A stretch of DNA of 52,482 nt from CAZKMM01 sp964553915. GTDB lineage: Bacteria; RBG-13-61-14; DRUE01. The notes under the pieces were generated by a model. The model worked only from the letters and a program-made list of their open reading frames with translations, did no database searches and had not been told where the DNA came from. Where the stretch lies: assembly GCA_964553915.1 (NCBI GenBank), contig CAZKMM010000001.1, forward strand, positions 1 through 52,482. Reading direction: 5' to 3'. Shown here piece by piece: positions 24,888 through 34,000 of the stretch (position 1 is its first letter; the number at the start of each line of letters is the position of its first letter). Made by a program: the position numbers and the translations under genes.

Positions 24888-25346
24888 CTATAACCGGTCA
24901 TCTTCTTCCGAAAGTATTTGATAAACTTCTTCTGGAGACCGAGCAGAAAGAAGCCGGGAAATCAAATCTGGAAGCTGGCAGAGCCGGGCAATTCTAGCTA
25001 AAACCCGAAGATGCTCAGAAGTTGCTTCCTGGGGAGCAAAAAGCAGAAAAAAGATATGAGTAGGCTTCTGGTCCGGCGCCCCGAAATCAACCCCGCTTTT
25101 GCTTACCCCAAGACTTAAAATTAATTTTTCCAGTCCCGCCACTCTTCCGTGAGGAACCGCCACCCCCCCACCAATCGCGGTGGAACTCTGCTCCTCTCTC
25201 TCCTTTAATATCCGAAACAACTTTTCCCGCTCCACTAAAAGTCCATCAGGAAGAGCATCAACCAATTCTTTTAAAACCTCTTCCCGGGTCCGTGCCCGAA
25301 GCTCGGAAATAATCGCTTCCTGACATAATATCTCCTTTAACCGCAT
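24888..25346 (-). CDS. ptsN: PTS EIIA-Ntr protein PtsN
   Basis: This EIIA of the nitrogen-related PTS has its phospho-acceptor histidine in GGGVAVPHGR (His66 from the chosen start). I choose ATG 25346 (152 residues) over a TTG at 25352, because it gives the usual MRLKEIL start and GGGGG lies upstream. PtsN commonly sits beside rpoN and hpf, as here, and acts as a regulator rather than in sugar transport. Confidence 0.92.
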   Translation of the reverse strand: MRLKEILCQEAIISELRARTREEVLKELVDALPDGLLVEREKLFRILKEREEQSSTAIGGGVAVPHGRVAGLEKLILSLGVSKSGVDFGAPDQKPTHIFFLLFAPQEATSEHLRVLARIARLCQLPDLISRLLSARSPEEVYQILSEEDDRL

Positions 25347-25371
25347 CCTCAACCCCCATCTCGCCTTCTCC

Positions 25372-25890
25372 TTATACTGATTCTACCAAACCATAATTGC
25401 CATCTTCTCTCCGGTATAAAACATAAATTTTCTCATTCTCCGCATTGCGAAAGACGATAAAGCCAGTCGGAGAATCTTCAAGATACAATAAAGCCTCATC
25501 CACCGTCACCGGCTTGGGCAAAAACAATTCCGGAGTGGAAATAATTTCTGGAGAAGATACACCCTCCCCTTCTTCTACCTGCTGGGCATTACCTCTTTTT
25601 CTTTTGGTTGGCTTGAACCGGTCCCGGTATTTTCTTACCTGGGTTTCCAGCTTGGAAAATGCCTGGTCAAATGCCAGATAAAAATTATCTGCCTGCTCCT
25701 GAGAAAAAAACTGAGCCCCATCCGCACTGATATTCATCTCTACTAAATAGCGATTCTTTTCCCTGGTAAAAATAACCTGAGCATCATTCGGGCGATGAAG
25801 AAGTTTTAAAAGACGAGCAATTTCTCGCTCCGCATAAGATTTTAATTCCGGCTCCGGTTCCGTATGCCGAAAAGTCACCCTTATCTCCAT
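25372..25890 (-). CDS. hpf: Ribosome hibernation-promoting factor, long form
   Basis: This 172-residue factor has an N-terminal ribosome-binding domain (about 1-95, starting MEIRVTFRHTEPEPELKSYAE) and a C-terminal dimerisation domain (about 118-172, with VTVDEALLYLE and GFIVFRN). That is the long HPF that can form 100S ribosomes alone. It starts right after rpoN, a common arrangement. Confidence 0.93.
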   Translation of the reverse strand: MEIRVTFRHTEPEPELKSYAEREIARLLKLLHRPNDAQVIFTREKNRYLVEMNISADGAQFFSQEQADNFYLAFDQAFSKLETQVRKYRDRFKPTKRKRGNAQQVEEGEGVSSPEIISTPELFLPKPVTVDEALLYLEDSPTGFIVFRNAENEKIYVLYRREDGNYGLVESV

Positions 25891-25891
25891 C

Positions 25892-27316
25892 TTACCTCAC
25901 CTCTCGGTATTTTTTCCTTTTGCTACTCGGTAAAATCCCCATACTCTCCCGATACTTGCTCACGGTTCTTCGGGCTATCTCAATTCCATATTCCTCCCAC
26001 AAAATTTTAACAATCTCCCGGTCACTGTAAGGATGCTCTGGGGCTTCCCGATTGATTATCTGCCTGATTCTCTCCTTCACGCTTTCACTGGCAACCGGCT
26101 CCCCGCTTAAAGAATTAATTCGGGAATTAAAGAAAAATTTCATACTGAAAATTCCGTGAGGAGTATGAACCCATTTATTAGTGGTAACTCTGCTCACGGT
26201 GGATTCGTGCATTCCGATATCCTGAGCAACATCTTTGAGAATCAGGGGCTTGAGGTATGCAACTCCTTTGTCAAAAAACTCTTGCTGAAATTTAATGATA
26301 CTTTCCATTACCCGATATATGGTGCGCTGACGCTGATGTATGCTCCGAATCAACCACATAGCACTTTGAACCTTCTCCTTAATATATTCTTTAGTTGCCT
26401 CCGGGGTGTTGGAGCGAAGCAAACTCAAATAATAAGGACTGATCCGGAGTTTAGGAAGCCCATCCTCATTCAATACAATTGTATAACCATCACCGGAGCG
26501 AAACACATAGATATCTGGAGTAATATACTGCACCCGCTCCTCACCAAAAGGACGACCGGGCTTGGGCTCCAGCTCGCAGATTATCCGAACCGTTTCTTTA
26601 ACCTCTTCTAAAGAAACCTTTTCCCGACGAGCTATTTTTTTATAATCTTTGGCTTCCAGCTCCTTCAGGTAATTCTTGACAATTTTTTCTGCTAAAGGAT
26701 TGTTAACCTCCCACTGTTTTAACTGTAAAAGCAAACATTCCTGTAGATTTCTAGCTCCCACTCCAGCCGGGTCAAAATTCTGAACCCTTTTCAGCACCTG
26801 CTCTACTTCTTCCGGAGTTTTGCCAAACTCCTGAGCAATATGTTCAACCGGCATCTTTAAATAGCCATCATCATCAATATTGCCGATAATATACTCCGCG
26901 ATTTCTTCTTCCTCCCTGGTGAAATCACTTAAGCGTAGTTGCCAGAGCAGATGCTCGCTAAGCGTCACGCCTTTGGCAACTCTGGTTTCTAAAGGCGGAG
27001 GCTCCTCGGTCTGCTCGGAAAATCTAAAACCATATTCGCTGGTATTGAAACGATCAGTAAGCTCTTCCCAGTTAAGTTCATCATAGCTTTGCTCTCCAGA
27101 ATTTTCCCCTTCACCTTCTGAGTGAGAAGGAATCAACTCCGAAGGTAGTTCTTCTCCCCGTTCTTCTTCCAAAACCGGATTCTCCATCATCTCCTGATTA
27201 ATCAAGTCTGCCAGCTCCATCCGACTCAACTGCAAAAGCTTAATTGCCTGCTGGAGCTGGGGAGTCATTACCAGCTGTTGAACTAATCTCAGGCTTTGTT
27301 TTAAATCAATCGCCAT
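25892..27316 (-). CDS. rpoN: RNA polymerase sigma-54 factor
   Basis: This 474-residue sigma-54 has the glutamine-rich activator-contact region I at the N-terminus (QQLVMTPQLQQAIKLLQ), an acidic region II, the core-binding region, the helix-turn-helix (DIGMHESTVSRVT) and the C-terminal RpoN box ARRTVSKYRE. No bacterial enhancer-binding activator (AAA+ type) is encoded in the window. I found no convincing -24/-12 promoter here, so its targets lie elsewhere. Confidence 0.96.
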   Translation of the reverse strand: MAIDLKQSLRLVQQLVMTPQLQQAIKLLQLSRMELADLINQEMMENPVLEEERGEELPSELIPSHSEGEGENSGEQSYDELNWEELTDRFNTSEYGFRFSEQTEEPPPLETRVAKGVTLSEHLLWQLRLSDFTREEEEIAEYIIGNIDDDGYLKMPVEHIAQEFGKTPEEVEQVLKRVQNFDPAGVGARNLQECLLLQLKQWEVNNPLAEKIVKNYLKELEAKDYKKIARREKVSLEEVKETVRIICELEPKPGRPFGEERVQYITPDIYVFRSGDGYTIVLNEDGLPKLRISPYYLSLLRSNTPEATKEYIKEKVQSAMWLIRSIHQRQRTIYRVMESIIKFQQEFFDKGVAYLKPLILKDVAQDIGMHESTVSRVTTNKWVHTPHGIFSMKFFFNSRINSLSGEPVASESVKERIRQIINREAPEHPYSDREIVKILWEEYGIEIARRTVSKYRESMGILPSSKRKKYREVR

Positions 27317-27320
27317 TTTT

Positions 27321-28055
27321 TTATAAAGTAAACTCCTTGCCCAGATAAAATTTCTTTGCCAGCTCGCTTTCTACCAGTTGCTCTGGCGTGCCTTCAATCA
27401 GGCACCTTCCCTGATTGATGATTAAAGCCCGGTCGCAAATCTTCAAGGTCTCACGAACATTATGGTCCGTGATGACCACGCCAATTCCCCGGTCTTTCAG
27501 TCCCCGAACCAGCTCCTTTAAATCTGAAATCGCTAAAGGGTCTATGCCGGTAAAAGGCTCATCAAGGAGAATGAATAAAGGACTTAAAACCAAGCTCCGG
27601 GCTATCTCGCACCTTCTCCGCTCCCCACCAGAAAGGGTTAGAGCAGATTGATGTTCCAGATGCTTGAGCCCAAAATCTTTAAGTAAACCCTCCACCAGCA
27701 TCTTCTGCTCAGAAGGGCTTAAGCCAGAAATTTGAGCAATTGCCTCTAAATTTTCCCGCACGGTCAGTCCCCGAAAAATAGAAGACTCCTGAGGAAGATA
27801 AGTAATTCCCCTGCGTGCCCGTTCCCACATTGGAAGATGGTCAATCCGCTGATGATTTAAATAAATCTCTCCTGCCTCTGCCTGAATCAACCCGACTAAA
27901 AGATAAAAAGTGGTGGTCTTGCCCGCCCCATTGGGACCAAGCAAGCCGAAGACCTCGCCCGATGCCACTTCAAAACTAATCCCATCTACCACTCGTCTCT
28001 TTCGGTAGCTTTTTACCAGTCCAGATACCTTTAGTTTTGCTCTGGAATTATTCAT
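27321..28055 (-). CDS. lptB: LPS export ABC transporter ATP-binding protein LptB
   Basis: LptB powers extraction of LPS from the inner membrane together with LptFG. The 244 residues contain Walker A (GPNGAGKTT), the Q-loop YLPQESSIFRGLTVREN segment typical of LptB, the signature LSGGERRR, and Walker B LFILLDEPF. It overlaps lptA by four bases (ATGA) and precedes rpoN, the common lptC-lptA-lptB-rpoN-hpf-ptsN order. Confidence 0.95.
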   Translation of the reverse strand: MNNSRAKLKVSGLVKSYRKRRVVDGISFEVASGEVFGLLGPNGAGKTTTFYLLVGLIQAEAGEIYLNHQRIDHLPMWERARRGITYLPQESSIFRGLTVRENLEAIAQISGLSPSEQKMLVEGLLKDFGLKHLEHQSALTLSGGERRRCEIARSLVLSPLFILLDEPFTGIDPLAISDLKELVRGLKDRGIGVVITDHNVRETLKICDRALIINQGRCLIEGTPEQLVESELAKKFYLGKEFTL

Positions 28056-28534
28056 TTCTGCCTTTGAAATTGAATTTCTGGAGAAATCACCTCCAGCTGG
28101 GAGCTGGAAAGGTCAAAAATCATTTCTTTACCCAAAATAATTCTTCCCTGACTGACCAATCTTGGCTCTCCCCGAAGCCAGAATTTATTAGCAGATTTCA
28201 GATATTCCAGCTCTTCTCCGCTGGCAAAACTCTCTTTTTCTTTCAGCTTTACAGAACCATAAGCTTTAAGCCAGGTAATATTGCCCTGCGGGTCGTATTT
28301 CAACTTCAGTTCCTGACAATAAATTATGCTCTCCCCCTTTTTGATAACCACATCTCCCAAAAAGCGTGCATAATTTTCTTTTAATGCCAGCTCCATCTTC
28401 TTTGCCTGAATCTCCACTACCTCGCCCGGCTGCCATTGAAACCCGGTAAAAACCTGAGCCCGTTCCACTTTGGTCTGGGAAAGCAAAAATAAAACCAGAG
28501 CAAGCAAAAGCCATTCTTTGCGTTTTTTTCTCAT
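28052..28534 (-). CDS. lptA: Periplasmic LPS transport protein LptA
   Basis: This 160-residue protein has an N-terminal signal peptide (about 1-25, KEWLLLALVLFLL) and an OstA-like beta-jellyroll with repeating hydrophobic strands (FLGDVVIKKGES, AYGSVKLKEKES). It bridges the periplasm between LptC and LptD. Sequence conservation is low, as is usual, and the assignment rests on the fold pattern and on being coupled by ATGA overlaps to both lptC and lptB. Confidence 0.86.
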   Translation of the reverse strand: MRKKRKEWLLLALVLFLLSQTKVERAQVFTGFQWQPGEVVEIQAKKMELALKENYARFLGDVVIKKGESIIYCQELKLKYDPQGNITWLKAYGSVKLKEKESFASGEELEYLKSANKFWLRGEPRLVSQGRIILGKEMIFDLSSSQLEVISPEIQFQRQK

Positions 28535-29094
28535 CCCTTTCTTTCAAATTTTCCGCTCACCTGAGCATCTATCCCCAGCCGGGAATGGTTTAAATCAAAC
28601 CAGGCATTTTCACCTTTTAATTCCATTCCTGCTCCCTGCACTTTCAGGGAGCCGGGAATTTTTATCAAATTATCTTTCGGAAGATATTCCAGTTGCTCTG
28701 ATTCAATCAAATATTGAGAAAATCTCACCTGAACCCCACCAGAAAAAACCAAAAGTTCCGGAGAAACCTGATACTCAGCCCTCTCAGAGGTTATCCAGAC
28801 CAAACCAGAAGAAGTATAAAGCTGAATCCGGGGAGAGAAAAACTCTGCCTGTCCCTGCTGGCGAAAAAAAGAATAATCCCTTGCCCGAGCCTGAAGCTGA
28901 AGCTGGTCTTTTTCCAGCCGGGCAAGAAAAAATTCACCAGAAACCTCAAGGTCTGCTCGCAACTCAGATTCTGCTTCTGGTTGAGAAGCTGGTTTTCCCC
29001 AGAAATAAAGGAGAGGGAGAGATATAAACAGGCAAAAAATAAAAAATATCTCCAGCCATTGAATTCTCTTTTTCCCCTTGCTCTTGTTCCCCAT
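28531..29094 (-). CDS. lptC: LPS export protein LptC
   Basis: This 187-residue protein has a single N-terminal membrane anchor (about 13-32, WLEIFFIFCLFISLPLLYFW) followed by a periplasmic OstA-like domain (FSGGVQVRFSQ, LEYLPKDNLIKIPG). This is the LptC layout. It heads the lptC-lptA-lptB-rpoN unit. There is no Shine-Dalgarno before the ATG, and a good promoter lies immediately upstream. Confidence 0.82.
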   Translation of the reverse strand: MGNKSKGKKRIQWLEIFFIFCLFISLPLLYFWGKPASQPEAESELRADLEVSGEFFLARLEKDQLQLQARARDYSFFRQQGQAEFFSPRIQLYTSSGLVWITSERAEYQVSPELLVFSGGVQVRFSQYLIESEQLEYLPKDNLIKIPGSLKVQGAGMELKGENAWFDLNHSRLGIDAQVSGKFERKG

Positions 29095-29106
29095 TCCCAG
29101 AATTTA

Positions 29107-29135
29107 ATAATAACATCTATAACCCGGTGTGTAAA
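29107..29135 (-). promoter_or_regulatory. Promoter for lptC-lptA-lptB-rpoN unit
   Basis: On the minus strand TTTACA (29135-29130) and TATTAT (29112-29107) are spaced by 17 bases, each matching the consensus at 5 of 6 positions. Transcription would begin near 29100, leaving a leader of about 6 bases before the lptC ATG at 29094. Confidence 0.5.
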
Positions 29136-29165
29136 GATGAAGTTGCAAGTAAAGAGACTTAAGAT

Positions 29166-30344
29166 TTAAGACTTCAACAGCCTCTGATAAGCAGAAATTA
29201 TCCGGGAACATACCAGGCTTTCATCAAAATTCTCGCGGGCTCTCCGGCGAGCATTCTCTCCCAGCCTTTGGGCAAGCTCCGGATCATTCAACAGCTCCTC
29301 AATGGCACGGGCGAGATGAGAGGAAGATTTCAGCGGAACCAGAATCCCGCTCACCCGGTCTTCCACCACCACCCGACAGCCATCTATGTCCGTGGCAATA
29401 ATTGGCTTTGCCATTGCAGAGGCTTCAATCAGGCTTCGGGGAAAGCAGTCCCGATGGGTGGGAAGAACAAAAATATCCATCAGGGCGTAAATCCGCTCCA
29501 TATCTGAGCGATTCTCCAGCATAATTACCCGCTCGGATATACCCATCTTTTCTGGAAGCTCCCTGGGAATCGGGTCTCGCTCGCTGGGAAGAAAAAATCC
29601 CACGGTCAAAAGCCAGAGCTTGGGATATTTATCTTTAAGCAGACTAAAAGCTTCAAACAGCTCCTTGTATCCTTTCTCATAGACATATCTGGCAACACAT
29701 CCCAGCACCCGGGCATCTTCAGGCAGACCAATTTCTTTTCTGAGTGCTTCTATTTCCTCTGAAGAGATTTTTTCCGGATTGAACCTTTCCAAATCAATTC
29801 CATTTCCCTGAATTCGGAGCTTTTCTCTCTTTTCAATCCCCAGCTCCAGGTAAAGCTCTAAATCAAAAGGATTCTCAACCAGAACCAGATGACTTAGCCG
29901 GCAGGAAATCTTTTCTAAAAAAATAAAAAATTTTTTCTTTAAACCTCCGGGCATTTCCCGAAAAATTGGTCGCGCGGTATTGATGGTTGGTATTCCCAGA
30001 ATTCTGCCCGCTAAAGAGCCAAGCAGACAGGGTTTGGGGGTCTGGTTGTGAATCAGGTCAACTTTTTCCCGGGAAAGAATTTTAAGCAGTTTAATCAGGG
30101 TTTTAAGGTCAGCAAAAGGAGAAAATTCTCTTTTAATCTCTAGCGGGATAAACTTAATTCCCGTTTTCTGGAAAAATTCTAAATTCTCTGGATATTCCAG
30201 AGAAGAAATTGCCACCGGCTCTGCCCCAGCCTGTAAAATCGCCTGAAGCTGATTGGCAAACAAATTCTTAAAAGAGCTTTCCACCGAAGCAAGCATAGCT
30301 ATTCTTCTACCAGCTAAAGGTAAATTGGAACAATTCTTACCCAT
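29166..30344 (-). CDS. GT4-type glycosyltransferase
   Basis: This 392-residue GT-B fold glycosyltransferase resembles enzymes that build LPS or capsule sugars. The donor-binding half shows GCVARYVYEKGYKELFEA and the C-terminal FPRSLIEASAMAKPIIATDIDG block, whose E-x7-E-type motif binds the nucleotide sugar. It has no signal peptide or membrane span and should act on the cytoplasmic face. The acceptor and donor are unknown. It lies just upstream of the lpt genes, which fits a surface-polysaccharide role. Confidence 0.88.
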   Translation of the reverse strand: MGKNCSNLPLAGRRIAMLASVESSFKNLFANQLQAILQAGAEPVAISSLEYPENLEFFQKTGIKFIPLEIKREFSPFADLKTLIKLLKILSREKVDLIHNQTPKPCLLGSLAGRILGIPTINTARPIFREMPGGLKKKFFIFLEKISCRLSHLVLVENPFDLELYLELGIEKREKLRIQGNGIDLERFNPEKISSEEIEALRKEIGLPEDARVLGCVARYVYEKGYKELFEAFSLLKDKYPKLWLLTVGFFLPSERDPIPRELPEKMGISERVIMLENRSDMERIYALMDIFVLPTHRDCFPRSLIEASAMAKPIIATDIDGCRVVVEDRVSGILVPLKSSSHLARAIEELLNDPELAQRLGENARRRARENFDESLVCSRIISAYQRLLKS

Positions 30345-30350
30345 AGCTTT

Positions 30351-31130
30351 TTATTTTAACATTACCAGGGAAAGCTGACGACCGGTTTTATCTTCCCGAC
30401 GGTAGGAGAAAAATTCTTTACTCTCATAAGTGCAGAGTTTGCTGGTTTCTATATTTTCTCGGGGAATTCCTGAGCTTAAAAGCACTTTAAGAATCAAACT
30501 TTCTAAATCTAAAAGCCAGGTTTGATTTTCCTTCCAGCAAACTTCGGAAAAATAATCCGGATAGGTGAATTTTACCTGTTCAATGATTTCCTCATTTACC
30601 TGATAGTGTCTGGAACAGATGCCCGGTCCCAGAGCAATACTTGTGCTTTTTCTTTTCCCGCCTTTTTTGAAAAAAGCCTTCAGGGTGTTTTCCACAATTC
30701 CTTTCAAAATTCCCGCTCTTCCACAATGAGCAATGGCGATAATTTTTTCTTCGGGCTCAGCAATAATCAGGGGATAACAATCCGCGGTCAATACTCCCAG
30801 AGCCAGATTTTTTCTTCTGGTAAGCAAAGCATCCCCTTCTCTTTTTTGGTAGCCGGGATTTTCTCCGGGTTCGCTATCTAAATCAATCACAATATCGCTG
30901 TGAATCTGTCGCAAAACCACCAGCTCAGGAATATCAAAGGTATTTTTCAGCAAGCTCAAATTTTTTTCTACTTCCTGCGGAGCATCTGTGCAGAGATAAC
31001 TCAAATTAAAGCTCTGAAAGCCGCCATTGCCGGTCCGGACCTGTCCGGTGAAAAAATAATGAGTAATTCCTTTTTTTAGCAAAAGCTCGGATTGATAAAA
31101 ACTTATCCCCTGCCTATTCCCTTTTATCAT
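30351..31130 (-). CDS. pgeF: PgeF/YfiH family (LACC1-like) protein
   Basis: This 259-residue protein belongs to the family once annotated as polyphenol oxidase or laccase domain. Members act as purine nucleoside phosphorylase/adenosine deaminase, and E. coli PgeF edits peptidoglycan precursors. Zinc ligands are expected in RQIHSD, LTADCYP and AHCGRAG. The C-terminal FFSYRRED-KTGR motif is present. It overlaps the pseudouridine synthase gene upstream by four bases, a very common pairing. Confidence 0.92.
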   Translation of the reverse strand: MIKGNRQGISFYQSELLLKKGITHYFFTGQVRTGNGGFQSFNLSYLCTDAPQEVEKNLSLLKNTFDIPELVVLRQIHSDIVIDLDSEPGENPGYQKREGDALLTRRKNLALGVLTADCYPLIIAEPEEKIIAIAHCGRAGILKGIVENTLKAFFKKGGKRKSTSIALGPGICSRHYQVNEEIIEQVKFTYPDYFSEVCWKENQTWLLDLESLILKVLLSSGIPRENIETSKLCTYESKEFFSYRREDKTGRQLSLVMLK

Positions 31131-32092
31131 CGGTCATACTTCCGCACCACTGCTAAAAGCGAGCTAAAATCCTCTGGAAGCGGTGAGGTAAATTCCAGCC
31201 ATTTTCCAGAAATCGGGTGTTTAAATCCCAGCTTATAGGCGTGCAGGGCTTGTCTTTTTATTGCCCGGAGCCGGCTTCTTAGTTCTGGAGCTAGTTTTTC
31301 AGATAAGGCTCTTCCCCGACCATAAAGCGGGTCTCCCACCAGAGGATGCCCCATCTCGGTAAAATGCACCCGAATTTGATGAGTGCGACCGGTGAAAAGT
31401 CTGCATTCCAGCAAAGTAAAATGATTAAATTTTTCCAGCACTTTCCATTCAGTAATGGCGAGCTTGCCCTTCTCCGCCTTAGCGGTCATCTTCAGCCGAT
31501 GTCTGGGATTGCGGGCAATCAGCGTCTCAATTTTTCCCTGCTCCTTATCTATCCTGCCCCAGACCAGAGCCTGATATGCCCGGGTGATGCTGTGCTCCTT
31601 AAACTGCTGAGCTAAACCAATATGCGCCCGGTCATTTTTGGCGCAGACCATCACTCCACTGGTGAGTTTGTCCAGGCGGTGGACAATTCCCGGCTTGAGC
31701 ACTCCCCCCACTCCACTTAAATCCGAGCAGTGCCAGAGCAGAGCATTAACCAGAGTGCCTGAAAGCTTACCCGGGAGAGGATGGGTGATTAAACCTGCTG
31801 GTTTATCCACCACAATTATATGCTCATCCTCATAGAGAATCTTTAAAGGAATTGGCTCTGGCTCAGGCAGAGCTGGTTTGGGCGGAGGAATAATGATTTT
31901 GATTTTTTCTCCTGCCCGGACTTTTTTGCTGGGCTTGACCGCTTTTCCTTCAACCAGCACTCTGCCCTGTTCTATCAATCTTTTCAGCTGGGTTCGGCTG
32001 ACAAACTCCGGATAGCGAGAAAGAAAACTATCTATTCTTTCCGGCTCCTTTTGTTCGCTGGGAACAATGATTTCAATTTCCTTTTCCTTCAC
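31127..32092 (-). CDS. rluD: RluD-type ribosomal pseudouridine synthase
   Basis: This 321-residue enzyme has an N-terminal S4 RNA-binding domain (about 18-80, SRTQLKRLIEQGRVLVEG) and a catalytic domain with HRLDKLTSGVM, whose Asp is the catalytic residue. The RluA/RluD branch is clear from VVDKPAGLITHP and GRTHQIRVH. In E. coli RluD modifies 23S helix 69. Several paralogues exist in most genomes, so the exact uridine target is uncertain. Confidence 0.9.
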   Translation of the reverse strand: MKEKEIEIIVPSEQKEPERIDSFLSRYPEFVSRTQLKRLIEQGRVLVEGKAVKPSKKVRAGEKIKIIIPPPKPALPEPEPIPLKILYEDEHIIVVDKPAGLITHPLPGKLSGTLVNALLWHCSDLSGVGGVLKPGIVHRLDKLTSGVMVCAKNDRAHIGLAQQFKEHSITRAYQALVWGRIDKEQGKIETLIARNPRHRLKMTAKAEKGKLAITEWKVLEKFNHFTLLECRLFTGRTHQIRVHFTEMGHPLVGDPLYGRGRALSEKLAPELRSRLRAIKRQALHAYKLGFKHPISGKWLEFTSPLPEDFSSLLAVVRKYDR

Positions 32093-32109
32093 CGCTTCCA
32101 GGAGAGAAT

Positions 32110-33036
32110 TTACCTTTTTAGCTGGACAAATTTTTTCCAGCGTTTCTTCCGAAGCTGAAAGCGTATCTCTCTTACTTTTACCATTGCGGAATGTCTTCCC
32201 CGCTCAATAATCAGATCCGGGTTGGAGAAATCTGCCCAGTGAATATCCATTACTGGTGGTTGAATTAAAACCTCAGCTTCCTCCAGTTGAAGTTCCCGCA
32301 GGGTTTTCATCATAATCTGGGCGGTGCGAAGGATTAAGTCCAATCCCCTTCGGAATTCAAAAATCTCCTCACTGCCCCGGGAAGTATCTACCGCAACCAC
32401 CAGTTCTGCCCCCAGCTTCCGGCAGGGACGCACCGGCACCGAATTGGTATAACCTCCATCTACCAGGATTTTATTCTCCACTACCATCGGAGGAAAAAAT
32501 CCGGGAATGGCACTGCTTGCCATTACCGCCTGTCGTAAGGAGCCTTGAGTCCAGACCACCTCCTGTCCGGAAAAAACATCCAGGCTTACCGCACAAAAAG
32601 GCTTGGGCAGGTCTTCAATTTTTATATCTGGCACCAGTTCTTCAATTATTTGGGTAAAAATCTCCCGGGGAATGATGGATTCCCGGGTGATAGAATAGGT
32701 ATACATAATTCCTTTTCTCAGGGTCTGGGCAACGGACTCTAAAATTCCTTCATTTTCCTCGGGTTTGGATTCTTTAAGCACATCAAACCGGGCTTTTTTA
32801 AATATTTCGCTTTTAATAAACTCATAAAGTCTCTCCCTCAGCCAGCTGGCAGGTTTTTGAGAGGAAAGATATATCGCAGAAATCAGGGCACCCATACTGG
32901 TTCCAGCATATACCTCGGGAACCAGGCCTTCTTCCTCTAAAACCTCCAGAACCCCAATATGAGCCAAGCCCCGAGCCGCGCCCCCGCCCAGAGCAATACC
33001 CAGCTTGATTTTCGCCATCAAGCGGGATTTTAACAT
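32110..33036 (-). CDS. Patatin-like phospholipase, RssA/NTE type
   Basis: This 308-residue patatin-family protein has the oxyanion glycine loop LGGGAARGLAH, the nucleophile elbow GTSMG (Ser47) and the catalytic Asp in LVDGGYTNSVPV. ATG 33036 is preferred over ATG 33018 because AGGGG lies about 6 bases upstream of it. There is no signal peptide. It should act as a cytoplasmic or membrane-surface lipid acyl hydrolase; the substrate is unknown. Confidence 0.9.
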   Translation of the reverse strand: MLKSRLMAKIKLGIALGGGAARGLAHIGVLEVLEEEGLVPEVYAGTSMGALISAIYLSSQKPASWLRERLYEFIKSEIFKKARFDVLKESKPEENEGILESVAQTLRKGIMYTYSITRESIIPREIFTQIIEELVPDIKIEDLPKPFCAVSLDVFSGQEVVWTQGSLRQAVMASSAIPGFFPPMVVENKILVDGGYTNSVPVRPCRKLGAELVVAVDTSRGSEEIFEFRRGLDLILRTAQIMMKTLRELQLEEAEVLIQPPVMDIHWADFSNPDLIIERGRHSAMVKVREIRFQLRKKRWKKFVQLKR

Positions 33037-33080
33037 TCAAGCCCCTGCTGTCAAGCAGGCTTCTGGACCAGAGCAGAAAT

Positions 33081-33920
33081 TTAACAACCTGCTTCTTTCA
33101 AATAAATTGAGTAAATTCTCTTAACCAGAGCAAGCGACTCCTGATGAGAAAAAATCTTCCCCTGATATTGTTCAACCACCGCCAGAGGCAAAACCGAGTT
33201 GGTGAGAAAAACCGCATCCGCAGACAAAAGCTCCTTCTCTTGATAAAAACTCTCTTCTACCTCCAGCCCGAGCGACTGAGCAATCTCTATCACTTTAGCT
33301 CTGGTTATGCCCGGAAGAATGGGAAGTTCAAGCGAGGGGGTTTTTAGCTTTTGCTCTTTAATAAAAAAGAGGTTTGCCCGGCTCGCTTCCAGGATAAAGC
33401 CACTACTGGAAAATAATAATCCTTCATCTGCTTTTTGGCTTCTTGCCTGCTGATAAGCATAAAGATAAGGCAGATAGCTTAAAGTCTTATGCCGGGCAAG
33501 AGGATAATCCGGGCTGAGGGTAAAATTTACCCGCACCAGTTTTAAATTTTCCGGCTCTTGCCCGGGTGGAGAAATTGCCCGGGCGGTTATTAAAAAGGTG
33601 GAAGAATTCTCTTCCAGCTCCAGCCTTCCTCCAAATCTTCCCCGGGAAAGAGTAATCCTGATTCGGGCATCTTTGAGCTGATTAGCTTCCAGAAGCTGGT
33701 GGCAGGCTTGCTCAATCTGTTCGGGAGAAAAACCCGGTTTTAGGTTCAGAGCTTTTGCGGAATTAAAAAGCCTTTCCAGATGCTCGGTGAGTAAAAAGAG
33801 CTTTCCATTATAAGAGCGAAGGGTCTCAAAAATGCCATCACCAAAAAGAAACCCTCGTTCCCAGATGCTGATTTGAGCTCTGGCTTCTTCAACCAGCTTT
33901 CCGTTCAGAAAGACATACAT
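33081..33920 (-). CDS. Class IV PLP-dependent aminotransferase/lyase
   Basis: This 279-residue fold-type IV PLP enzyme has the N-terminal RGFLFGDGIFETLRSYNG block, the PLP lysine in HKTLSYL, the glutamate motif EASRANLFFI, and a C-terminal LPGITR phosphate-binding turn. The family covers branched-chain aminotransferase, D-amino-acid aminotransferase and aminodeoxychorismate lyase. No pabA or pabB gene is nearby to decide. It is first in the long minus-strand run and has a near-perfect promoter directly against its ATG. Confidence 0.88.
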   Translation of the reverse strand: MYVFLNGKLVEEARAQISIWERGFLFGDGIFETLRSYNGKLFLLTEHLERLFNSAKALNLKPGFSPEQIEQACHQLLEANQLKDARIRITLSRGRFGGRLELEENSSTFLITARAISPPGQEPENLKLVRVNFTLSPDYPLARHKTLSYLPYLYAYQQARSQKADEGLLFSSSGFILEASRANLFFIKEQKLKTPSLELPILPGITRAKVIEIAQSLGLEVEESFYQEKELLSADAVFLTNSVLPLAVVEQYQGKIFSHQESLALVKRIYSIYLKEAGC

Positions 33921-33926
33921 AGTTTT

Positions 33927-33932
33927 ATTATA
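33927..33932 (-). promoter_or_regulatory. Extended -10 promoter for the class IV aminotransferase gene
   Basis: The minus strand reads TGATATAAT, a perfect TATAAT with the TGn extension. It ends 6 bases before the ATG at 33920. The -35 region is poor, as is usual for extended -10 promoters. Transcription would start at or beside the ATG, so the message is probably leaderless. Confidence 0.55.
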
Positions 33933-33971
33933 TCAGGGGAGCGGGAGATAGAAATCATCAATTCTTTTATA

Positions 33972-34000
33972 TTGATTATCAAAGTTAACTTGGCTATTAT
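33972..34000 (+). promoter_or_regulatory. Promoter for the M29 aminopeptidase gene
   Basis: TTGATT (33972-33977) and TATTAT (33995-34000) are separated by 17 bases. The ATG at 34008 is 7 bases after the -10 box, so transcription should start at or beside it. No Shine-Dalgarno is present. Confidence 0.5.

Noticed and set aside
29155..29172. Terminator after the glycosyltransferase gene
   Set aside because: The only hairpin is a weak five-pair AT-rich stem (CTTAA/TTAAG) without a T run on the right strand.
25892..33036. Sigma-54 (-24/-12) promoters near rpoN
   Set aside because: No TGGCAC-N5-TTGC-like element with correct spacing was found before any gene head in the window.
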